Source: Paragorgia papillata | Lineage: Eukaryota > Cnidaria > Anthozoa > Scleralcyonacea > Coralliidae | Length of the DNA: 64,000 bases | Direction of reading: 5' to 3' | Assembly (NCBI GenBank): GCA_035771165.1 | Contig: JAWNZC010000012.1 | Location: 1,096,501 to 1,160,500 of the forward strand | Part shown: positions 47,601 to 57,300 of the stretch, one piece after another | How the letters are laid out: the number at the start of each line of letters is the position of its first letter | Numbering within the stretch: the first letter of the stretch is position 1 | Position numbers and translations under genes: made by a program | The notes under the pieces: generated by a model | What the model saw: the letters and a program-made list of their open reading frames with translations, nothing else | What the model was told of the DNA's origin: nothing | Databases searched by the model: none

Positions 47601-50600
47601 GATTACCGAACATTACATGATGTGAAAGGAAACGACGTCGATTGGATGGGTTTTTGTGCTACAAACGGCGATCTTTCACCGAAGGGTCGAAATTAGTGTG
47701 CTGCTTTCTCTTCTCTTTATAGTGGAACTGAGAAGAGAAGGCGAACACGGCTCGAAGAAATCTCCCCTAACACTTTGAAATATCACACAGTCTTAACAGA
47801 TGACAAGCAAGGCAAGTTTAATTCGTATATTTCAATGATTTTCAGTGCTTCGTTTATCCTTAAAATTTAATGATATTTCAAACCGTTGCCCGCCTACCGC
47901 CCGCGCCCAACCCTCTAATACCGCCAGCTACGCAGGCTAGGGTGGTGCTGTCGGTATTTGTTTGCCGGTGTCAGTGTTGAAAGAAGAAAAATGTCTACTG
48001 TTTGTTTGTTTGTTTGTTTGTTTGTTTGTTTGTTTGTTTGTTTGTTTGTTTGTTTGTTTGTAAACACATAATTTTCACAAACATGATTGGTTATATCGCG
48101 AGATCTAAGAATAACTTAAGAGAAATTAGGATGGGACCATTACTATACATTTCCTCTCTTGAATGACTTCCAAAACGCCCCAGTACTGTTAATATGATTG
48201 TAGTGTTTGTATTGAAGTTTACCTCAAGCAACAGTTCTCATCTTTTGGCCGTTGACGTTGTCCTGAAGACGTGAAAATGTTCTAACTGGCGTTGTTTAAA
48301 AACCGAGGTCGGTGTTGAGAGTACTCTGGAGACTGAAAATTATTCGTTCTCACTTTGTTTTGCAAAAGGAATTCTATTGTTTAAAGGGTATTGGCAATAA
48401 AAATTAAATTTGTCCCATTTGAAAGAACTCGTCAAATGTGTATCTTTCTTGCTGTCCGCCATATTGTTGTAATATTGGGTCTAATTAACTAGGAAATTGG
48501 TGACGTCATAAGCAGGGTAAACCTGACGAAACTACTCCGTGGGTGACCAAATTTCCACGGAAGGCTTTTTAAATGTTGTGGGTCAATTTAAAATGGAAAT
48601 AGCGCAACAAAATCGAGTTTCTAGCTCATACTGTCATAAGGTTGGCAAGATAAAAATTTCACTTTACCCTGCTTATGGTGTCATATGCATATCAAAAATA
48701 ATTCCAAGATGGCGGACAGCACGCTGCCTTTGGTCCAAATATTTCCAAAACCAAAACAGATACGGAAAAATTGTAAAAGGTCTTCTTATACCATTTGACG
48801 AGTTATTTCAAATGAGACAAACTTAATTTTTATTGCCAATACCCTTTAAAGGACGTCGTCGTTGGAATCTTAAAATCCCTATATTGTGTTTGGAACCATC
48901 CTACTGTACCTGTGCTCTGAGCTTTTTTAGTGTCATTTGTTGTTCTTCTCTTTCATCTTCGGCCTTTGAAAACTTGTAATAACCAACACCGTGTTCACGA
49001 GTTTCTAACAAACAAATGAAAAACAGAATTTTCTAGTATTTAACTTCGAAAAACAACAACAAAAAACAAACATTTTCCATTTTGTGTTTATCCAAAAGTA
49101 TTTTAATGACTTTAATTTAGATAAACAATAGTATTTTATGTTAACTAATGAATGCAATTTTGCCGAACTTAACTCGGCCTCTACAGGTCTTTATATAATA
49201 TTTCATAAACGAGTGCATGGGAGTGCTTTACCAGGGGTTACAAACACGAGAGGACAATGAAAATCACGAGGCCGTTAACCGAGTAATTTTCATTGTTCTC
49301 GAGTGTTTGTAAAACATGAGAGAATAATGAAATCACGAGGCTGCAACCCGAGTGATTTTTATTGTTTTCGGATGTTTTACAAACACGAGAGAACATTGAA
49401 AATTACGAGGTAATAGGCCGAGTGATTTTTGTTGCTCTCAAGTGTTTGCAACCCCTGGTAAAACACGATATACGAGTTTATGAAATAGCTTCTCAATCGT
49501 CCATTGTAGTAGAATTAGCGAGGGACTTGGTGATATTGGTGCATATTAGTTGAATTCTTAATTACGAAATGTGGTAATAAACGGTCCTTTATCTGTGTCG
49601 TTTATTATCTGATTTCTTAATGATGAATTCAGTTTGCGCGACCTTTACCGGGTTTCAAAACTCATGCACATGACCAAATGTTTTTCTTGAATTGGCTAAC
49701 TAGCTCATTGTGAACTATATATATAATAAAGTAGAGTGTCGCGTATAGGCGCTAAGCAACCGAAGCGTTTCGCGCGAGCCACAGAACGTATCTGTGACGT
49801 TTTGCATGAATTAATTTCACGATATCAAAAATCATAGAAACTGACTGAAATATAAGTGACTTCCACGATCCTGTAGGCTGAATGACAAAAATATATTGAC
49901 TATACTAACCAGTTTCTCTAGAGCTTGCTGATGTAATCTTTTACATAATCAATCTTAAACGTTTCTAAAATGCGATCGCATGCCTCACTCGTCATCACTC
50001 TATTGATCGCCATTTTGAACTTACTGGAGTAACTCATGCAATAATCCTAATCATCCCAATAATATATGCCTGCTGAAAATGTGCAGGCACGTTTGTGGTT
50101 GGTGCAAATCGACAATGGACAAGCTCACGAGTCCAGCCGTGATTTCGACGCGGGAGGTAAGTACCGGGGCCCGAGATACGGCTGGAAATCGAGCCTACGT
50201 GTATATAAAAGTAGCGTGCTGCGTAGGCAGTGTTGAAACAACAATCGAAATATAGTAACTTAGGTTAGATATACTGCCGAAACAGAGAAGTAACATATTT
50301 GTCTTGATAACATATTTGTCTGATTAACAACCATATGTATACTGCTCACCCTCAAACAGAACATTCTGATAATGAACTGGACCCACAGGTTTGTCCAAAG
50401 TTTCCTCCACTTCTTTCTCCCATTTCTTTCTTACTATTTCCCTTCTCATATCATCAGAGAGCAAGCTGGGAATACTGAAAAAAAAACATACAAACAAATA
50501 AATTCAAGACTCAAAACACCTCTCAGACTGGCTTACTCGCGAGATATGGAAGAGTTGAAAATTGATAATTTTCAATAAAAATGAAATACGACGTCAAAAC

Positions 50601-51259
50601 AACTTTCCTTTATCTTTAAGGTAGTTCGTCCGTTTTGCATTGCGCAGCTTTTCTGCGCATAATTCTGCAATGCTAATTCAAGATGTACATGTATCCAAGT
50701 GTTAGTGACAAAAACACATAAAAATGTCACTAAGAAGGCTAAATCAGCTAAAAATAACTTTGACAAGAAGATACTAACGGCCTGTTCAGACTATAGGTGC
50801 TCGGGCACGGGCCACTTGTTCGCATTCACGGCGCCACGATTGGAAATTGCGGCTGTCGACTGGAACCTAATCCTGACTTGAAATCAAATATGGCGGAAAA
50901 ATTAGACGAAGAAGAAGGTGCGATCTAGTATCGTAAACTTCCATGTTAAATTAATGACTAAAATCTGTTGTTTGTTGTCAGTTTCCTACCCCCAAAGAAG
51001 TCGGGTTTTTTTTTTTTGCAGATGTGTGTACCCAATTGCATACCTTTAAAACGGATTTTAAAGTTCGAATCAGTCGTGGAAAGTATACTTGACGACTGAC
51101 AAAGTGACGAGTTGACATAAAACAAATCCAGCACACTATGGAGGGTGAATAAAGATCTCAACACTATCAGATAACTTTGATTGATTTTTTCTTTGTCTTG
51201 ATTTTGTTTTTGGCTATATATGGACAGTTCACTTGTTATTGTTTTGCGTGCGTGCGTGC

Positions 51260-51345
<86 letters not shown>

Positions 51346-54300
51346 AATTAGTAAATTTCATCAAGCTCGGCCGACAACTCACGTGAGCCAGCACTCACGT
51401 GGTCTGCGAACTGCCCCATGAAAGTGGCCGATTTTCTATGCGATTCTCGATCGTGCCTAGCTGGATCTGATAAGCGTTCACACAGAAAGCTTTTCATGGC
51501 TTTTGTAGCTATTTTGTGGCGTTGAGGCTTCGAATTACAAGGAATATTGAGTAAAAAGTGTGGCCACCACTTTGGGCACTCCGGCACTATGAAAACGTGT
51601 TCACCTTAGTGCCCGTACCCGAGTACGGTGCCTGGGTACTACCTCAACGCACGGTGCCCGGATACTACCTCAACGCACGGTGCCCGGTTTTGATTAGTTT
51701 GAGTTGGGCACCGCGAAAAAGTCGTGTTCACACTAGTGCCCGTGCCCGGGCACCTAGTCTGAACAAGGGGTAACTTAATTTTTGGGTTTTGAAAAAATTT
51801 AAAAGTTTGTTGCGTGGTTTCCTGTGTAGATGAAATGATAGAGAAAAGCTCCATGTTCAAACTTTAATCTTGTGTAGCTCATGAAGACACTCAGTGCCCC
51901 CAATTTTTTTTTCCAATTATGTATTTCCTCTACCAGCTCTACAGCATATATGAAAGGATAGAAAAAAAATCACTTCGAGAATTTGAAATATTTTTCGTTG
52001 TAGCGGCTTCAATGTAACAAGAAAGAACGTGGACATTCTTATATCGCAAAAATGTTTGTCAATTGTTATTTTCGTCAAATTTTCTTCCATTATTCGTTGC
52101 CACTAAATAGTTCATACATAAGTACAATTTTTCCAGTCAGTATAAACTAAATAAAAGAATTATGAAGGATTTTTCAAAACAACAAGACGAAATAAAAAAT
52201 TAGCCAAAATAGCTCCAAATTGGGAAAACATCATGGTTTACTGGCAGCTGTATTTTCTAAACGAGTTCGGTGACCCCAACTTTTTTTTTCTACTTTATTA
52301 AGAACTTAATGAACACGGTCGTATTTTAATGATACAAACTGAGACAGAGGCATTGGTTGTAATGAATGGTGGCAAAAGGAGATAGCGAGGAAGTAACTGA
52401 ACCGGGAGGAGGGTGTCCTGTCCGGCGGCCTAAAATGGGGATCGCCCATTTTAGAGACATTAACTAAGTCTGAGGGGTGCTCAGCACTCGTAAGGTCGAT
52501 GTCTCACCCATCCAAATCCTTCACGTGGGTGAAGTGTGTGAGGCACAGCACTTCTGTGAAGTGATAAGGATGACAGCACTTCCTGCCACTCATTTATTAG
52601 ATAGTTAAATTATTACATTTTCTTTTTACTATTATAATTTCTATAAGTATAGACTATTTATATGTTATTACAAAAGGGGTTGTGGTGGGTGGGATAAAAA
52701 TCCCATGCTATTTTACAGAACGGTTTGAGTGAGCTCTCTGACTGTGAGTCTGTGACAGAATGACCACCGTCACCCTTGCCGCATTCATTTATACCATTGC
52801 CTCAGGGAAGAATTTTGTTTTGATAGGGAATCTTTAGATAAGGTTTGGGTTGGGCTTTATCTTTTTGCCGCGTGTTTTTACGCACTTTATTTATCTGGCT
52901 TTTGCATCTGACCTTGTTCACATGCCACACGAACTACACTTAATGATCGCTTTGAGGCAGGAGATACATTATCTCTTACTCCCTAACATTAACCTAAATT
53001 TATTAATAATAAATTTCTAAAATATCATCAACTTCAATACACTTTGGAAGAATTACTGAGGAATTACCTTGAGTAATGTTCCGTTGAAATTTGGTCAGAA
53101 ATTAAACATTGCATTTCACCTTTTTTGCCTCATAGGCATTTTAAAATCAATAAATAATGACTAAAGTAAATTTATTAATTTTTAGTATACTAGATCATTT
53201 GAATCAATAATAATTGATCACTGATCAGTGATAATTGATTGACTGATTGTCGATCAGTGATTATTAATTAATTATTGATCAGTAACAATCGGTTAGTGAT
53301 AATTGATTATTGATCGGTGATAATTGGTTATTGATTGATTGTCGATCAGTGATTATTAATTGATTATTAACCAGTGATAATTGATTGATTATTGATAAGT
53401 GATTGGTTATCAATCAGTGATTATTAATTGATTATTGATCATTAATGATTTATATTGGATTGATTACTGATCGGTGATAATTAATTGATTATTGATCAGT
53501 GATAATTGATTATTAATTGAATATTGATTAGTAATAATTGATTATTTATTGATAATTGATTATTAATTGCTTATTGACCGCAATACAAACCTGGCAATTT
53601 GACTACAGCTTGGTTTAGATTTCTCATCGTTGTTCTTCATCATTTTCAGATCTTTTCTTAAACATTTCTTTGAACGTCCGAAGGAATCAACATAATCAAC
53701 CCTAGACAAAATATAAACACTTGGTAAAAATATTAAAGTGGTTCTCTGATAAAAATATTGTTGGCATGTTTTTGCATAATCCTAAAGATGTTATGGTAGT
53801 TAGTAATCGTGCAAAGTTTCATATCAAAATTCGTTGAAGAAAAGGTGATATTTTACATTAAACTGGCCGAGCTTGAGAAGAAGGAGCTTATGACGTCATA
53901 AACTCAATAACAACAATGACTCTTTTGTTGACAACAACAATGATCTTTTGTTTTTGTTGAGTCTATAACGTCATAAGCTCTCCTCAACTCATTCTTCTCA
54001 AACACGGCCAAGTTAATGGTGGCGCTCCAAAATACAAACTTCGCACGTAAAATACAACTTTGTTTTTGAGAATTTCGAAATGAAACTTTGCACAATTACC
54101 AAGTATATAATATCTTTAGAATTATGCAGAAACATTACCGACAATATTTTCATCAGAGTACTACTTTAAAGGTGACGTACAGTCCGTTCTGCGCATGTAC
54201 GAAACTAATGTTTACATCTTTATTTACAAAAAAATACTAATACCTTATTCAAGATTGTACATAAGCTTTTCTTGGTTGCCATTCATTACTTGTACCCAAA

Positions 54301-57300
54301 ACTAAACAGTTTCAGGAGAAATAGAAGAAATCCGAGGAGATATCCTCGCCGAATCGCTTGGTTTTCTGCCATGTTGTTCCCAAACGGTTTACATTGAGCT
54401 GAGTACTTCACGTAATTATCTACGAATGTCATGTTTTGGGGACCACATTGCGGTCATGCGCAGAACGGATTGTACATCACCTTTAAGTATGTACTGTTTA
54501 ATAAACAATTATTAAGTATGTTAGTACAGTGTTTTCAGCTTGACGTTTCAGGATTTTTTGCTGTACAGCTGTCGTAAGTTGTTAAACTCAAAAAACTCTG
54601 AGCTCCAGATGAGACTCGAACTTACAGCCTTCCGAATACTAGCCGGACGCTCTCACCATTGAGCCACTAGAACTCAGATGACAGACCGATTTTCTTTACA
54701 ATATCTATACCTGGGAATGAGACAAACCCACTGATCTCAATAACACTGGATGGGGCATGAGGCCGGATTTTGCGTGCCAGTTGTATGATGACGTGACCAC
54801 TACCTAAGATGGCTGCCACAGAAGTTCATAAGCTTTCGTAGATTGAAAACAGACAAAAAGAGTTATTTTAAGAAAACTTAAACGAATGTAATGACACAAG
54901 AAGTACTCAATAAGGTTTAAGACGCTAATTTCTTGTATTTGTTTCTTTTACTGAGCTGTAAAACATTTAAATTTCGTTGTTTTTCTTCAGTGCCGACAAC
55001 GAAGATACTTGACGATAATATAAACTGAAAAACAGACTATAAAATCTACGCAGAATTCAATTCCAAGTCTTAAATTGTACCTTTTATAGTAATCTTAATG
55101 CCTTAACAATATCTCGTGTTGTGTACTTGCCATCTTTTGACTGTATTTGTTGTTAAACAGTGAAAACTAAACGAACCGGCATCTGTTGTTTGCTTTACGG
55201 CTTTTCCGACTCCCCCGGCATGCACAGAGTACTTAATATTCCTACCTCAGGATAATCTGACCGTGGTGACGTCAAGATTGCTTATGCCAGTCAACTTTGG
55301 GATTGGGAACAAGTTCTAAGGCCGCAATGCGTCATATGTTCCACTACGTAAGATGGCGGCGACTGGCACGAAATGTTTGACTGCTGGCCATAGGGAATTG
55401 GCCTATCCAGTTTATATAGAGATCAGTGGTCAAACCGTACGTGTGTCACAAGTTGGGCTACAATAATTGTGTCAGTTAATTTTGTTAGTATACTGTTTTT
55501 CGGTCTGCAATCTGAGTTCCAGTCGCTCAGAACTCAGAGTTTTCTGAGTTCAACTACTTACGACATCTTGTACAACAAAAACAACTGAAACAATTATTAA
55601 GTAGTTATTAATAAAGAAGCAATATCTGGGCTCAGTTGTATAAACGTTAACGTCCAGTCTATTTTCTAACTCCTGACGTTAAGACAATAAATTTGAATAA
55701 AGTTAACATTGGACGTTAGGAAACTTAGGGCCTGTTTATATGGAGCCGAGTTACCCGGCTAGCCGAGTTATTCAGCAAACCGAGTTACCCGCCATGTATA
55801 GAAATTCAAAGCTATCCCGGCAGAGTGTTTATATGAGACAGGCGGGTAACTCGGCTAGCCGAGATCCCGGCAAAACAGCCGAGATCTCGGCATGCTGGGA
55901 TGAAAATATTCCCATATAAACACTCTCTTGCCGGGTAACTCGGCTAGCCGAGTTGAATTCATCACAACAGCGCACGCGCCACTTATGAAGACAATCGGAA
56001 ACTACTCATGGAATGTGAAACCATTATAATGCGTGGGCGGCTTTGCCGAGTAACTCGTCTCATATAAACACTCATCTTTTTTCAACTCGGCTTGCCGGGT
56101 AACTCGCCTAGCCGGGTAACTCGGCTCCATATAAACAGGCCCTCCCTACAGTAGTGCATACCACTCTTCGTCAGGGCTTGCTGCAGGAGGCATATTTTGA
56201 TCTACGTTGTTCTCATCTTCATTCCCACTACAGCCACCATTCGTCTATAAAAACAGGTTAAGAAGAAGAAATTGTCAACGCTGTTTTAAACGTAAAAAGT
56301 ATGTTGCTTAATATTGTTAAATTGTAAGGCGTACTTTACTTTGACATGTTACTAATTAGCTGTAAGACGTAATGTATATTGCAAGAACGTACAGTTCCGT
56401 ACGATGCAAGACGTTACGTTACATCGTGAGACCATACGTTACATTGTGAGACCTTACGTTACATTGTGAGACCTTACGTTACATTACGTTACATTGTGAG
56501 ACCTTACGTTACGTTGTAAGACCATCCGTTACATTGTGAGACCTTACGTTACGTTGTGAGACCTTACGTTACATTGTGAGACCCTACGTTACATTGTGAG
56601 CCCTTATGTTACATTGTGAGACCTTACGTTACATTGTAAGACCTTATGTTACATTGTGAGACCTTATGCTACATTGTGAGACCTTACGTTACGTTGTGAG
56701 ACCTTACGTTACATTGTGAGACTTTACGTCACATTGTGAGACCTTACGTTACATTGTGAGACCTTACGTTACATTGTGAGACCTTACGTTACATTGTGAG
56801 ACCTTACGTTACATTGTGAGACCTTACGTTACATTGTGAGACCTTACGTTACATTGTGAGACCTTACGTTGCATTGTGAGACCTTACGTTACCTTGTGAG
56901 ACCTTACGTACGTTACATTGTGAAACCTTACGTTACATTGTGAAACCTTACGTTGCATTGTGAGACCTTACGTTACATTGTGAAACCTTACGTTACATTG
57001 TGAGACCTTACGTTGCATTGTGCGACCTTACGTTACATTGTGAGATCTTACGTTACATTGTGAGACCTTACGTTACATTGTGAGACCTTACGTTACGTTG
57101 TGAGACCTTACGTTACGTTGTGAGATCTTACGTTACATTGTGAAACCTTACGTTACATTGTGAGACCTTACGTTACATTGTGAGACCTTACGCTACATTG
57201 TGAGACCTTACGTTACGTTGTGAGATCTTACGTTACATTGTGAGACCTTACGTTACTGTATTGTGAGACCTTACGTTACATTGTGAAACCTTACGTTACA

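Noticed and set aside
54600..54675. Functional tRNA-Thr gene
   Set aside because: T-stem mismatch, location in a transposon arm and no clear terminator; kept only as tRNA-like.
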